Assembly: GCA_002368355.1 (NCBI GenBank)
Contig: AP018281.1
Coordinates: 3,038,001-3,102,000 of the forward strand
From: Chondrocystis sp. NIES-4102
GTDB lineage: Bacteria; Cyanobacteriota; Cyanobacteriia; Cyanobacteriales; Xenococcaceae
DNA length: 64,000 nt
Direction of reading: 5' to 3'
Below, in pieces: positions 18,525 to 27,724 of this stretch (the stretch's first letter is position 1; the number at the start of each line of letters is the position of its first letter). The notes below the pieces were generated by a model, which was not told where the DNA came from, searched no databases, and saw only the letters and a program-made list of their open reading frames with translations. The translations under genes were made by a program, and so were the position numbers.

Positions 18525-19445
18525 TTATTCCCAACCTAATAGACTAGCCAAGAGTGCCTTTTGCGCGTGCATACGGTTTTCTGCTTGCTGCCAAACACGC
18601 GAGCGATCGCTTTCAATTACCTCATGAGTGATTTCTTCCCCTCGATGAGCAGGTAAACAGTGTAAAACAATAGCTTCAGGGTCAGCGTAATTAATTAAAT
18701 CCTGATTTACTTGATAAGGTTGAAAGATAGGAATTCTCTGTTGGGCAGAATCTTCCTGTCCCATACTCGCCCAAACATCAGTATAAACTACTTGCGCTCC
18801 TTCCACCGCAGCTATAGGATCTTGAGTGACAATAATTTCTGATTTATTATTGCTTATCGCTTTAGCCCGCTCAACAATTTCAGCTAATGGTTCATATTCT
18901 TTAGGAGTTGCAATTCTAACGTTTAAACCAGTCAGCGCACCACCTAATAGCAGGGAATGAGCCATATTATTGCCATCTCCTAAGTAAGTCAAGGTTTTAC
19001 CTTGCAAAGAACCAAAACACTCTTGAACTGTTAATAAGTCTGCCAAAATTTGACAAGGATGTTCACGATCAGTTAGGGCATTAATTATAGGAATTTGAGC
19101 ATAGCTTGCAAAGGTTTCGAGATCTGCTTGAGCAAAAGTGCGAATGGCTAAAATATCTAAGTAGCGATCTAAAACTCTGGCGGTATCTTCTATAGGTTCA
19201 CCACGCCCCACTTGAGTTACATTAGGGTTTAGATCAATTACTTGTCCGCCCAACTGATACATTGCCACACTAAAGGATACTCTGGTACGAGTCGAAGCTT
19301 TGTAAAATAATAAACCTAAAACTTTATTACACTGAATGATTAGCTCTTTATTTTTTAATTGATGAGCTAATTTTAATAAATTAGTGATTTCCTCAGTGTT
19401 TAAGTCAGCAGTGCCTAATAAATCTCTTCCTTGAAGCTGTTTCAT
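18525..19445 (-). CDS. argF: Ornithine carbamoyltransferase
   Basis: A 306-residue enzyme joining carbamoyl phosphate to ornithine to give citrulline in arginine synthesis. The carbamoyl-phosphate loop KASTRTRVSF (residues about 49-58), the NPNVTQVGRGEPIEDTARVL segment (shown in part), DREHPCQILAD near residue 127, the ornithine-side YTDVWASMGQE, and VLHCLPAHRGEEI with the catalytic Cys are all present. The length is standard and the motifs favour OTCase over aspartate or putrescine carbamoyltransferases. It stands alone on the minus strand with over 400 bases either side. Confidence 0.95.
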   Translation of the reverse strand: MKQLQGRDLLGTADLNTEEITNLLKLAHQLKNKELIIQCNKVLGLLFYKASTRTRVSFSVAMYQLGGQVIDLNPNVTQVGRGEPIEDTARVLDRYLDILAIRTFAQADLETFASYAQIPIINALTDREHPCQILADLLTVQECFGSLQGKTLTYLGDGNNMAHSLLLGGALTGLNVRIATPKEYEPLAEIVERAKAISNNKSEIIVTQDPIAAVEGAQVVYTDVWASMGQEDSAQQRIPIFQPYQVNQDLINYADPEAIVLHCLPAHRGEEITHEVIESDRSRVWQQAENRMHAQKALLASLLGWE

Positions 19446-19859
19446 CTTGCCAATTTGTTAATCTTGTAAGCCTAGATAAAGCTGAGATAGAAAGCACTTA
19501 TTGTAAAACTAAAGGTAGACTTTAATCAATTAAAGTTTATTAAGGGCAGGCATAGTGGAATTTTGGTTAGCTAATCAGCGTTTAAAATTTTTTTGAGCAG
19601 AATTTTCCTCAAAGCCTTATCAAAATATAGAAAAGTCAGGTGTATTTTTTGAGAGAGGGGATAAACCTAACTAAAGTTGAATCAAGAAAATGTTACAACA
19701 GGAATAATAAACCATGTTGCTTAATAAAAATATCAAACTGATAGTAAGCTCTTTTTAGATTAAAGATTTAACTAATATACATTTTTAAAATTATTAAAGT
19801 CATCAATTGAGGGTATAGCAACGCCTAATAATTGTCAGGCTTTTCAGGCGGATTTTTGC
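19446..19859. other. Divergent intergenic region between argF and a hydrolase gene
   Basis: There are 414 AT-rich bases that must hold both promoters. A weak GCCT/AGGC stem with TTTT lies just upstream of the hydrolase start (about 19822-19845). No arginine-type operator could be recognised by eye. Confidence 0.45.
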
Positions 19860-21566
19860 ATGATGTTTTCTCGTTTTACTCACTCTTTAATTAATCCTTT
19901 AACCTTACCCAAAAGTAATTATAGGCATTTACCATCTTATTTTGCCCTAATTATAGTTCAGATAAGCTGCTGTGTGGGTTTAGTAGGAGGTTGGACTAAA
20001 AAAGTTGTCGCAGCCGAAAATATAATTTTAAACTATGGTGCTTTAGAGTTTCCTGTATCTGTAAAATCCCTAGAAACCTATGCAACTACAGGCAAAATTT
20101 CTGGAGATCTAAAAAGCTATGTCCGATTCTTAAATCCTGAACAATTACAACAGTTTCAAGTAAGTTTAACAACGAGTGTAAAATTCGATCATTTAGCGAT
20201 CGCGCAATTTCTTTATTCCTATCAAGGGGAAAAAATTCTACAGCGTGTTTCTAGTGTAATTCAAACAAAGGCTCGTCAACCAGGGTTTTATGCTATCCGT
20301 TCAGCATTAATTTTGGCAGCAGCAGATACAGCCAATGGGGGGCTAACGCCTCTTAATGTTGTCAAAAAGTTCCCGACTAAGACGTTGCGTATTGATTCTC
20401 GGCAAGGATTAAGAATTATTAAAGATTTAAGTCGGGTTGCTCAAATTAATAATCAGGCGATCGCTGCTGTTGAGGCTCAGGCAGTCAAAGAAAGGCAAAA
20501 TCAGACAGCTAATGTTTTTGCTAACAATAATTGGGATTTAGGAATACCAGGTAGATATGCTTATTCTCGGCAAGAATTGGTAATGAAAGATTCGAGTCGG
20601 GATCGAACTTTTAATGTTGACCTTTATTTACCTAAAGCCAGGAAGAATACTACCCTACCATTATTGGTAATTTCTCATGGCTTGGGTGGTGATGCCACTA
20701 CTTTTATCTATCTTGCCAAACATCTGGCTTCCTACGGTTTTGCAGTAGCTGTGCCTGTACATCCAGGTAGTAGTAGTAGTCAAATTCAAGCATTATTAAG
20801 TGGTTTAGCTAAGGAAGTGACACCACCTGCGGAATTGATTGATCGCCCTTTGGATATTAAATTTTTATTAGATCAGTTAGCTAAGGATTATGGCAAGCAA
20901 ATTGATACTAATAATGTAGGGATGATCGGGCAATCTTTCGGTGCTTATACTACTTTGGCATTAGCTGGGGCTAAATTAAATTGGTCAACTTTAAAACGAG
21001 ATTGTCTTAATTATGATGATTCTTGGAACTTATCTTTATTAATTCAATGTTTAGCTCTACAACTACCTCCAAGCAGTGCTAATGTGGATTTACAAGATAG
21101 ACGCATCAAAGCAGCACTAGTTATTAACCCTTTAGTTAGTTCTGTCTTCGGACAAGAAAATATAGGTAAAATCGGTATTCCCACGATGATTGTATCAGGT
21201 AGTAGTGATTCTGTAACTCCTGCTCGTGCCGAACAAATTATTCCTTTCACTTGGTTAACTACTTCTAGAAAGTATTTAGTATTGCTGCAAGGAGGAACTC
21301 ATTTTTCTACTTTGGGTGAATCATCTGGTAGTATACCCGTTCCAACTCAAGCGATCGGCCCTAATCCTAAAATCGCTCAACGCTATATTAAACAGTTAAG
21401 TTTAGCATTTTTTAGTAATTACATCACTCAACAGTCACAATATGCTAATTATCTTAATTCTGCTTATGGATCTGTAATTAGTAATGAGCAAATGCCTTTA
21501 AGTCTGATTACATCTTTAGATCAAGCAGCCCTAGACACCAGTACAAAATTGGCTACTGATAATTAG
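19860..21566 (+). CDS. Exported alpha/beta hydrolase with DUF1400 domain
   Basis: A 568-residue protein. Its N-terminus has a hydrophobic segment (about 27-50) that acts as signal or anchor. Residues about 55-180 are a DUF1400 domain (NYGALEFPVSVKSLETYATTG, FLYSYQGEKILQRVSS, PGFYAIRSALILAAAD), a cyanobacterial module always linked to hydrolases. Residues about 220-500 are an alpha/beta hydrolase: LPLLVISHGLGGDATTF with an oxyanion HG, nucleophile elbow GQSFGAYT (about residue 361), an Asp in SGSSDSVTPA, and His in LLQGGTHFS. The substrate is unknown; lipase/PAF-acetylhydrolase-like enzymes are the nearest architecture. Confidence 0.88.
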   Translation: MMFSRFTHSLINPLTLPKSNYRHLPSYFALIIVQISCCVGLVGGWTKKVVAAENIILNYGALEFPVSVKSLETYATTGKISGDLKSYVRFLNPEQLQQFQVSLTTSVKFDHLAIAQFLYSYQGEKILQRVSSVIQTKARQPGFYAIRSALILAAADTANGGLTPLNVVKKFPTKTLRIDSRQGLRIIKDLSRVAQINNQAIAAVEAQAVKERQNQTANVFANNNWDLGIPGRYAYSRQELVMKDSSRDRTFNVDLYLPKARKNTTLPLLVISHGLGGDATTFIYLAKHLASYGFAVAVPVHPGSSSSQIQALLSGLAKEVTPPAELIDRPLDIKFLLDQLAKDYGKQIDTNNVGMIGQSFGAYTTLALAGAKLNWSTLKRDCLNYDDSWNLSLLIQCLALQLPPSSANVDLQDRRIKAALVINPLVSSVFGQENIGKIGIPTMIVSGSSDSVTPARAEQIIPFTWLTTSRKYLVLLQGGTHFSTLGESSGSIPVPTQAIGPNPKIAQRYIKQLSLAFFSNYITQQSQYANYLNSAYGSVISNEQMPLSLITSLDQAALDTSTKLATDN

Positions 21567-21664
21567 GATATCCTGTTAAAAATAGTCGTGGAGTAATTAA
21601 ACAATGTCCTTGCATTTAAGCATTTGGGTAAGATTGTTTTTTTGAGAATATAGTAATAGGAGAT

Positions 21665-21686
21665 AGCTAAAAGCTAAAAACTAAAC
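21665..21686. repeat. Short heptameric repeat (AGCTAAA type)
   Basis: About three units of AGCTAAA/AACTAAA stand in the gap between convergent genes. The same unit makes up the larger block at 56943-56980. Confidence 0.55.
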
Positions 21687-21752
21687 ACCCTCATAATTCC
21701 CTTATTGCCAACTTATTTAAATAACATAACCAGGGTTTAGGTAAGTTGTAAC

Positions 21753-23063
21753 TTAACTATCTTTCTTTGGTTGGCGTAAAAGATAAGATTCCTGATCTTG
21801 CAGGGCATATAATGTAGCCTCCCAAGCAAAGCGCACTGATTGCAAAGATTCACTAGTAATTAAATCCTTATCAAAAGCATCAATCACCACTGCAAATTCT
21901 TGATATAGCAAGTCGCGAATATTATTAAGAGAATCCAATTCCTCACACTTTTTAATTTGCTCAATTAAATGTAAAAATTCACGGTTATATTGATCACTAC
22001 GATTTTTCTGTATACTGGCGAATTGATTTTTAAGCTGCCATAGCCAAGATAGTATACCTGCAATTGCAGTCATCAACAAACCCACTAAATCGGCATTTTC
22101 CGCCAAGAAACTCGGCTTATCGCGATCGTAGTATTTAGCAGCCCCTGGATGAATAGGTAAAATTATTCCTCTAGTTTGATCTGGGGGAGTTATTTCATTA
22201 GTTAAAGGCATTCTGCTAGTTAAAAACTGTCGCTGTTCATATAACAGCCTGGTAATTTCATAAATAGTATCAGGACTAACACGAGAATTAGCTACTAAAA
22301 TCCGACGTACTGAAATTGTGGGTAAATCTTTTTCGGGAATAGGGGAGTATCCCTGATAAACTCCTTTAGGAATAATTACTGATTCAAATTCAGGATATTG
22401 AACTTTTAAGGCTGCTGCTTGATCTAAAGGAATAATCCTTGCTTGCCCTTGTTGTACCAACTCTTGAATTAGTTTGTTACCCGATGGACGCACGCGAAAA
22501 ACTGCATCTACTTGATTATTTAAAAAAGCTATATTCGACTCTTCACCAGGAAGGGAGATCACTTTTAGATCTTCTGGGGATATTCGATAATGTTTTACTA
22601 AACGCCAAAAAAATTCATCCGCTTTACTTTCCGCTTGAGGAATGGCAATACGCTTACCTTTAAGATCGGCAATACTTTCAATTCCTGATTTTTCTGCCAC
22701 AACTATCTGGAACAAATCATCAAATAAAAAGGAAATTAACTTAACTGAAGGAGAAATTGCAGCGTTAACAGGTATGGAGGTTAATTGCACCTTGCCTCTT
22801 TCTAAAAGTTCCAGATTTTCTTCCGCACCTTTGGTTTCCAACACACGCAGCTTAATTTTAGGATTGTAAACTGCCAGTTGTTGTGACAATATTTGAGCAA
22901 GCTCAAAACTTTCCGATACTGAAGTACCACCAGCCATAGTTAAATTAATTGGACGAATATTTAAAAATACATTGAATCCAAAAAAGAATATTAAACCTAT
23001 AACTGTTATTAAAAATAAAATCTCTCGATTCCGTAGTAAAGCTTTTTTTAAAAGACCAAACAT
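21753..23063 (-). CDS. TAXI-family solute-binding protein, membrane-anchored (copy 1)
   Basis: A 436-residue protein. An N-terminal membrane helix (about residues 12-32) is followed by a periplasmic TAXI-type TRAP binding domain: TMAGGTSVSESFELAQIL, TSIPVNAAISPSVKLISFLFDD, GIESIADLKGKRIAIPQ, and LNNQVDAVFRVRPSGN, ending near residue 310. A second membrane helix (about 330-350, VGLLMTAIAGILSWLWQL) leads into a conserved helical cytoplasmic tail of about 85 residues. TAXI proteins normally deliver glutamate or other acids to a TRAP permease, but here no permease is adjacent, and the two-helix topology with a cytoplasmic tail looks more like a sensor. It is paralogous to the gene upstream. Confidence 0.85.
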   Translation of the reverse strand: MFGLLKKALLRNREILFLITVIGLIFFFGFNVFLNIRPINLTMAGGTSVSESFELAQILSQQLAVYNPKIKLRVLETKGAEENLELLERGKVQLTSIPVNAAISPSVKLISFLFDDLFQIVVAEKSGIESIADLKGKRIAIPQAESKADEFFWRLVKHYRISPEDLKVISLPGEESNIAFLNNQVDAVFRVRPSGNKLIQELVQQGQARIIPLDQAAALKVQYPEFESVIIPKGVYQGYSPIPEKDLPTISVRRILVANSRVSPDTIYEITRLLYEQRQFLTSRMPLTNEITPPDQTRGIILPIHPGAAKYYDRDKPSFLAENADLVGLLMTAIAGILSWLWQLKNQFASIQKNRSDQYNREFLHLIEQIKKCEELDSLNNIRDLLYQEFAVVIDAFDKDLITSESLQSVRFAWEATLYALQDQESYLLRQPKKDS

Positions 23064-23166
23064 ATAAAAATATGATTATTGAAAGTTAGCAGCGTCAAGA
23101 AAAATTATAGCGGTTACATTAGCTTACTCAATTGAGTGATTTTTGCCGACATTTGAGTAAATATTG

Positions 23167-24477
23167 TTACCTATCTTTCTTTAATTGGCGTAAAAGATAA
23201 GATTCTTGGTCTTGCAGGGCATATAGTGTAGCTTCCCAAGCAAAGCGGACTGATTGTAGAGATTCACTGGTAATTAAATCCCGATCAAAGGCATCAATTA
23301 CTACAGCAAATTCCTGATACAAAGTGTCGCGAATTTTATTTAAAGAGTCTAGATTTTCACACCTCTTAATTTGCTCAATCAAGCGCAGAAATTCCCGATT
23401 ATAGCGATCGCTGCGATTTTTTTGGACACTGGCAAATTTTTGTTTGAGTCGCCATAACCAAGATAATACACCTGCAACCACAGTAAGAATTAAAGCAACT
23501 AGATCGGCATTTTCTGATAAAAAACTCGGTTTTTCGCGATCGTAATATTTGGCAGCCCCCGCATGAATTGGCAAAATTAGTCCTTTAGTCTGATCTGGAG
23601 GGTTTATTTCATTACTCAAGGGCATTCTACTAGTTAAAAACTGTCGCTGTTCATATAACAGTCTAGTAATTTCATAAATAGCATCATTATTAACTCTCTC
23701 ATCACTAATTAAAATGCGATCGACAGAAACCGTAGGTAAATCTCTTTGGGGAATAGGAGAATTTCCTTGATACACTCCTTTAGGAATGAGGGCTGATTTA
23801 AACTTCGGATATTGAACTTTAAGGGCTGCTGCTTGATCTACCGCAATAATCCTTGCTTGTTTTTGTTGCACCAACTCTTGAATTAATTTATTACCTGACG
23901 GACGCACTCGAAATACAGCATCTACCTGATTATTAAGAAAAGCTGCATTGGCATCAGTACCAGAAAGTGATACCTCTTTAATATCCTCTGGGGATAGTCG
24001 ATAATGTTTCACTAAAATCCAAAAAAATTCGTCTGCGTCGGTTTCAGGTTCGGGAATAGCAATACGCTTACCTTTTAGATCAGCAATAGTTTCAATCCCT
24101 GAATTTTCTGCCACAACTATTTGAAATACATCATCAAATAAAAAGGAAACTAATCTAATCGAAGGATTAAGATCGCCACTAACAGGAACAGAAGCTAACT
24201 GTACTTTTCTTTGTTGTAAAAGTTCGAGATTTTCCTCCGATCCTTTGGTATCTAGCACACGCAACTTAATTCTTGGGCTATAAATTGATAGTTGCTCGGC
24301 AATTACTTGACTAAGTTCAAAACTTTCTGCTGTTGAAGGGCCTGCTGCTATTGTTAGGTAAATTGGACGAAAATTTACAAATGTATGAAATCCAAAAAAT
24401 AAAATTAAACTAAAAATAGTTATTAATAACCAAAATTCTTTATTACGTAATAAAGCTATTTTGAAAGGCTGAAACAT
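23167..24477 (-). CDS. TAXI-family solute-binding protein, membrane-anchored (copy 2)
   Basis: A 436-residue tandem paralogue of the 21753 gene with the same layout: N-terminal helix (about 12-32), TAXI binding domain (TIAAGPSTAESFELSQVI, ASVPVSGDLNPSIRLVSFLF, GKRIAIPEPETDADEFFW), a second helix near residue 335 and a cytoplasmic helical tail nearly identical to copy 1 (DSLNKIRDTLYQEFAVVIDA). The two have equal lengths and collinear sequences; differences concentrate in the ligand-binding part, suggesting divergence in specificity after duplication. The gap between the genes is 103 bases. No TRAP membrane subunit is nearby. Confidence 0.85.
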   Translation of the reverse strand: MFQPFKIALLRNKEFWLLITIFSLILFFGFHTFVNFRPIYLTIAAGPSTAESFELSQVIAEQLSIYSPRIKLRVLDTKGSEENLELLQQRKVQLASVPVSGDLNPSIRLVSFLFDDVFQIVVAENSGIETIADLKGKRIAIPEPETDADEFFWILVKHYRLSPEDIKEVSLSGTDANAAFLNNQVDAVFRVRPSGNKLIQELVQQKQARIIAVDQAAALKVQYPKFKSALIPKGVYQGNSPIPQRDLPTVSVDRILISDERVNNDAIYEITRLLYEQRQFLTSRMPLSNEINPPDQTKGLILPIHAGAAKYYDREKPSFLSENADLVALILTVVAGVLSWLWRLKQKFASVQKNRSDRYNREFLRLIEQIKRCENLDSLNKIRDTLYQEFAVVIDAFDRDLITSESLQSVRFAWEATLYALQDQESYLLRQLKKDR

Positions 24478-24920
24478 GGGGGTATAATATCCTAAAACCT
24501 GAGAAAATTGAGGAAAATTATAGTAATTAGCTTTACCAAAAATATAATTTTCACAGATACAGTCTGGGGTTTTTCTAAGTTAATTGATAAGATAGCTAGA
24601 TCTTAAAACCATGTCTAATTCAGCATGGTTTACAGTAATTAACTAAGAATAAATTAGCTTTAATTGTTATTAATTGCTAATGACTGAAGACTAACTAGCT
24701 TGATCTCTCAACTGTATTCACCCGAACCTTAGATTAAATAGCCTGATTTACTAGTTTGTAAATTAATTACTAATTAATTATTTGTTATTTATTACTTAGA
24801 AGTTACTAGTACTTTTTATTCACCCAATTAATAAATATATCATCGGTTTAAAAGTCTAAAAGTTTGGCTTCCTTAAGTTAACATACATATAACTGATACA
24901 AATTAAGCCTTTAAATAATA
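24478..24920. other. Intergenic region with a perfect inverted repeat
   Basis: There are 443 AT-rich bases. The only notable structure is the 8-bp inverted repeat at 24606-24631. No gene is seen. Confidence 0.5.
24606..24631. repeat. Inverted repeat, AAACCATG / CATGGTTT
   Basis: A perfect 8-bp stem with a 10-base loop lies between the 24921 gene and TAXI copy 2, both leftward. On the minus strand the stem is followed by a short T-run (TTTT) and then AAG, so it could be a weak terminator of the upstream gene or an operator of the TAXI genes. Confidence 0.4.
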
Positions 24921-25337
24921 CTACTCTTTTTCCCAATCAGGACAATGAGCATCTTCCCAACCATCAGGGTGCATCGCACAAACTAATAGATTACCGTTGT
25001 AACTTTGCCCATGATAATGAGCGCAGTTAATACAAGCAGGATTGTTTGAGGTTGAGGCAGGATGAAAATCTATAGTGGTAAAATCATCATCAGTCAAATA
25101 ATCCCAATCTTCAAATAAAGCAGCCTCAATCTCATCACTAGTAGTAATTATTACTTCAATTAAATTTTCAACGTCTTCCGCTATCCCTGAATGAAAATTA
25201 TCTATAAAAGAGTTTACCGTTTCACTAACGTCCTCTACAAATGATTCTGTCGCCTCTTCAAGATTAACCCAAAATTCTTCTAAGTCTGTCGCGGTTTTCT
25301 CAATTTGTTTCCACCACTGTTTTTGCCAATCTTCCAT
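24921..25337 (-). CDS. Hypothetical protein with C-terminal Cys/His cluster
   Basis: A 138-residue acidic protein. The first 90 residues are helical and rich in Glu/Asp (WQKQWWKQIEKTATDLEEFW), and the last 40 contain CINCAHYHG, LVCAMHPDGW and HCPDWE: a C-x2-C, H, C, H, C arrangement typical of small metal or iron-sulphur binding knuckles. I do not recognise a named family. It lies 47 bases downstream of the phasin-like gene on the same strand and is likely cotranscribed with it. Confidence 0.7.
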   Translation of the reverse strand: MEDWQKQWWKQIEKTATDLEEFWVNLEEATESFVEDVSETVNSFIDNFHSGIAEDVENLIEVIITTSDEIEAALFEDWDYLTDDDFTTIDFHPASTSNNPACINCAHYHGQSYNGNLLVCAMHPDGWEDAHCPDWEKE

Positions 25338-25384
25338 AATTTATATGTAATACCTAATATTACTAATTTTAATAGCAAGCAATC

Positions 25385-25795
25385 TTACATTTCTTTTTTA
25401 AGACGACGTAACTCTTCTTGTAAAGATTGTACTTGACGACGTAACTCTTCTTTCGCAGCATTGGAGGGATCAGGGGCAGATGGTGCTGTTGAAGTTTCTT
25501 GTGCGGAGGTTGAGACAGGTTCGTCTTCGTCTAAAATTTCAATACGACGGGGTTCTTTAGGGGGAGATTTTGTTTCTCCACTAGGAACTCCTTGTTGTGC
25601 TTGGGCTAGAAGATCATCAACAAATTTACGTGCTTCCTCAGCATTCATTTCGCCCCTTTCTGCCATTTCATCAGCTAGTTTTTGTGCTTGAACCCTTAGA
25701 TCCTTAAAAGTATCATTGGCTTTTTCTTGGGCATAACTAGCAAAGCCAACTCCCATATAAAAAGCTTTTTTTGCAATATCTTCAAAACGTGCCAT
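25385..25795 (-). CDS. Phasin-like coiled-coil protein
   Basis: A 136-residue protein. The N-terminal 70 residues (FEDIAKKAFYMGVGFASYAQ, then an amphipathic helix with KLADEMAERGEMNAEEARKF) resemble phasins and PhaF/YtxH-like helices that coat granules or membranes. A Pro/Ser/Thr-rich acidic linker (about 71-110) precedes a C-terminal coiled coil (RRQVQSLQEELRRLKKEM) suited to oligomerisation. The C-terminal leucine-heptad ending and the polyhydroxyalkanoate phasin shape are visible, but no PHA synthase is adjacent, so granule binding is inferred. Confidence 0.65.
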   Translation of the reverse strand: MARFEDIAKKAFYMGVGFASYAQEKANDTFKDLRVQAQKLADEMAERGEMNAEEARKFVDDLLAQAQQGVPSGETKSPPKEPRRIEILDEDEPVSTSAQETSTAPSAPDPSNAAKEELRRQVQSLQEELRRLKKEM

Positions 25796-25985
25796 ATTTC
25801 GTCTTGCTCCCGATCGCGCTACTATCTATTTTTAATTTATATTGATATTTGAGCAGTCGTTTAATAACTTTAGAAGTATCTATTTTAACTAAAAAATAGT
25901 CCGACCCTGAAAATTTAGTAGCAGTTAATTAACTTTCCCATTTATCTAGTTTATCCAATGTAAAAAGATCGGAGTAATCAATCAA

Positions 25986-26768
25986 ATGCAGCGTTACTTA
26001 AAAATTTTAAGATTATTTTGGTCAACAGCGATCGCAGCCGAATTGGAATATCGTTTAAATTTTTTATTGGCTACTATCACTAGCATTGCTAACTTAGTAG
26101 GTAGTTTATTTGGACTTTTTTTATTTTATCGGACTGGTTATACTTTCCAAGGTTGGAATTGGCAGGAAGCAACCATTGTTTTAGGTTTATTTACCCTACT
26201 ACAAGGATTTTCGGCAACTTTCTTAGTTCCCAACCTCAACAGCATTGTTAAACAAGTGGAAGAAGGAACACTCGATTTTGTCCTCCTAAAACCTATCAGT
26301 AGTCAATTTTGGCTTTCGACTAAAACTATTTCCCCTTGGGGTTTGCCAGATTTATTTTTTGGTATGGTTTTAATTATCTATGCAGGAACTAAACTCGGTT
26401 TAACTTGGTATAATTATGTCGCAAGTATAATTCCCCTCTGCTTTGGCATATTAATCTTATACAGCCTCTGGTTTGTTCTCGGTGCTACTAGTATTTGGTT
26501 TGTCAAAGTATATAATGTCACGGAAGTTTTGCGAGGTTTGTTAGAAGCAGGACGTTATCCCATGTCTGCATACCCAGCTATATATCGTATTTTCTTTACT
26601 TTTGTTGTACCTGTAGCTTTTTTAACTACCGTTCCCGCTCAAGCCATGCTAGATCGCAGCGAAATTACTTGGTTTTTTGGTGCTGCTGTTTTAGCAATTC
26701 TCCTCTTTGGATTTTCTATCTTATTTTGGCGGTTTGCTCTACGTTTTTATACCAGTGCTTCTAGTTAA
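25986..26768 (+). CDS. ABC-2 type transporter permease (DUF990-like)
   Basis: A 260-residue integral membrane protein with about six hydrophobic helices, starting with a short amphipathic N-terminus (KILRLFWSTAIAAELEYRLN) typical of ABC-2 permeases of the DUF990 family. Landmarks are QVEEGTLDFVLLKPISSQFW after helix 2 and ARYPMSAYPAIYRIFFTFVVPVAF-type residues near 190-215 (AGRYPMSAYP). These proteins pair with a second permease and an ATPase to export an unknown substrate. Neither partner is adjacent; dispersed subunit genes are common in cyanobacteria. Its stop lies 8 bases from the stop of convergent ktrA. Confidence 0.85.
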   Translation: MQRYLKILRLFWSTAIAAELEYRLNFLLATITSIANLVGSLFGLFLFYRTGYTFQGWNWQEATIVLGLFTLLQGFSATFLVPNLNSIVKQVEEGTLDFVLLKPISSQFWLSTKTISPWGLPDLFFGMVLIIYAGTKLGLTWYNYVASIIPLCFGILILYSLWFVLGATSIWFVKVYNVTEVLRGLLEAGRYPMSAYPAIYRIFFTFVVPVAFLTTVPAQAMLDRSEITWFFGAAVLAILLFGFSILFWRFALRFYTSASS

Positions 26769-26776
26769 TCAATTAA

Positions 26777-27466
26777 CTAAATAGGTAAACGCTCAAGATT
26801 CTTATTACTACCAATAACTACCATAATCAATCCCTCTTTAAGAACTTGTCCTGGATTAGGATTAGTAATAAATTTATCTCCATTACCAATTGCCAAGACA
26901 TTTACGCCATAACGCTTACGCAAATCCAATTGAGCTAAAGTTTGATTATGAAAAGTTTCTGGTACTAATACCTCAACAATACTATTTTCAGTATCCAGTT
27001 CAAAACGTTCTAAAAATGCAGGTTGAGTTAATGCACTAGCTAAAGCGCAACCAGCTTCATGTTCGGGGTAAACAACTCGATCTGCACCTACTCGACGTAG
27101 TAACTTCCCATGAATTTCTGAAGAGGCTTTGGCTACTACTTGTTCCACTCCAGCTTCTTTTACCGTTAGGGTAGTAATAATACTTTCCTGTAGATAGTTG
27201 CCAATTGCCACAATAACTGTATCCATTTCAAAGATACCAGCTTCTTTTAAAGATTCAGGTTCGGTAGAATCTAATTGGATAGCATGAGCAGCTATTTTTT
27301 GGGATAATGCTTGATTGACTAACTTTTCGTCAATATCTGTCCCTAAAACTTCGTAACCCATTCTATGCAGTGAAGCACAAACCGCCCTACCGAAACGACC
27401 TAAGCCGATAACCGCAAACTGACGGTTTTTATTGCTAGATTTTGTTAAAAAATTAAGAGATTTCAA
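26777..27466 (-). CDS. ktrA: K+ uptake regulatory subunit (KtrA/TrkA-type RCK protein)
   Basis: A 229-residue cytoplasmic protein that gates the KtrB channel subunit on nucleotide binding. The N-terminal RCK_N Rossmann domain has QFAVIGLGRFGRAVCASL (GxGxxG, residues about 17-34), an acidic residue at the end of beta-2 (GTDIDEKLV) that would fit NAD/ATP ribose, and HAIQLDSTEPESL. The C-terminal RCK_C domain covers about 145-229 (VEVLVPETFHNQTLAQLDL). Size and order match KtrA. It is downstream of ktrB on the same strand, separated by 258 bases that include tandem repeats. Confidence 0.92.
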   Translation of the reverse strand: MKSLNFLTKSSNKNRQFAVIGLGRFGRAVCASLHRMGYEVLGTDIDEKLVNQALSQKIAAHAIQLDSTEPESLKEAGIFEMDTVIVAIGNYLQESIITTLTVKEAGVEQVVAKASSEIHGKLLRRVGADRVVYPEHEAGCALASALTQPAFLERFELDTENSIVEVLVPETFHNQTLAQLDLRKRYGVNVLAIGNGDKFITNPNPGQVLKEGLIMVVIGSNKNLERLPI

Positions 27467-27618
27467 CTTTGCCTCGTAGCTAGATAATTTTGAACTATTG
27501 GCATTTTAATCTATAGCAGTGTACTAAGATTAATTTTAAAATTTGTCATAAGCTAAAAGTGTATTTAAATTGCATACTATTCTTTTATAAAATCAGGTTG
27601 AAACCCTTATCCCCTCTC

Positions 27619-27650
27619 CTGACTACTGACTCCTGACTACTGACTCCTGA
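27619..27650. repeat. Heptanucleotide repeat (CTGACTA/CTGACTC)
   Basis: Four and a half alternating 7-base units lie in the gap between ktrB and ktrA. This is an STRR-type block, which could separate or modulate expression of the two subunit genes; that effect is speculative. Confidence 0.75.
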
Positions 27651-27724
27651 TTTGCGAAGCTTATCCTTTAGGACTCCTTTCTTAACCAGTAATTTAAATG
27701 CGTAACAGCTTACATATCTATCAA

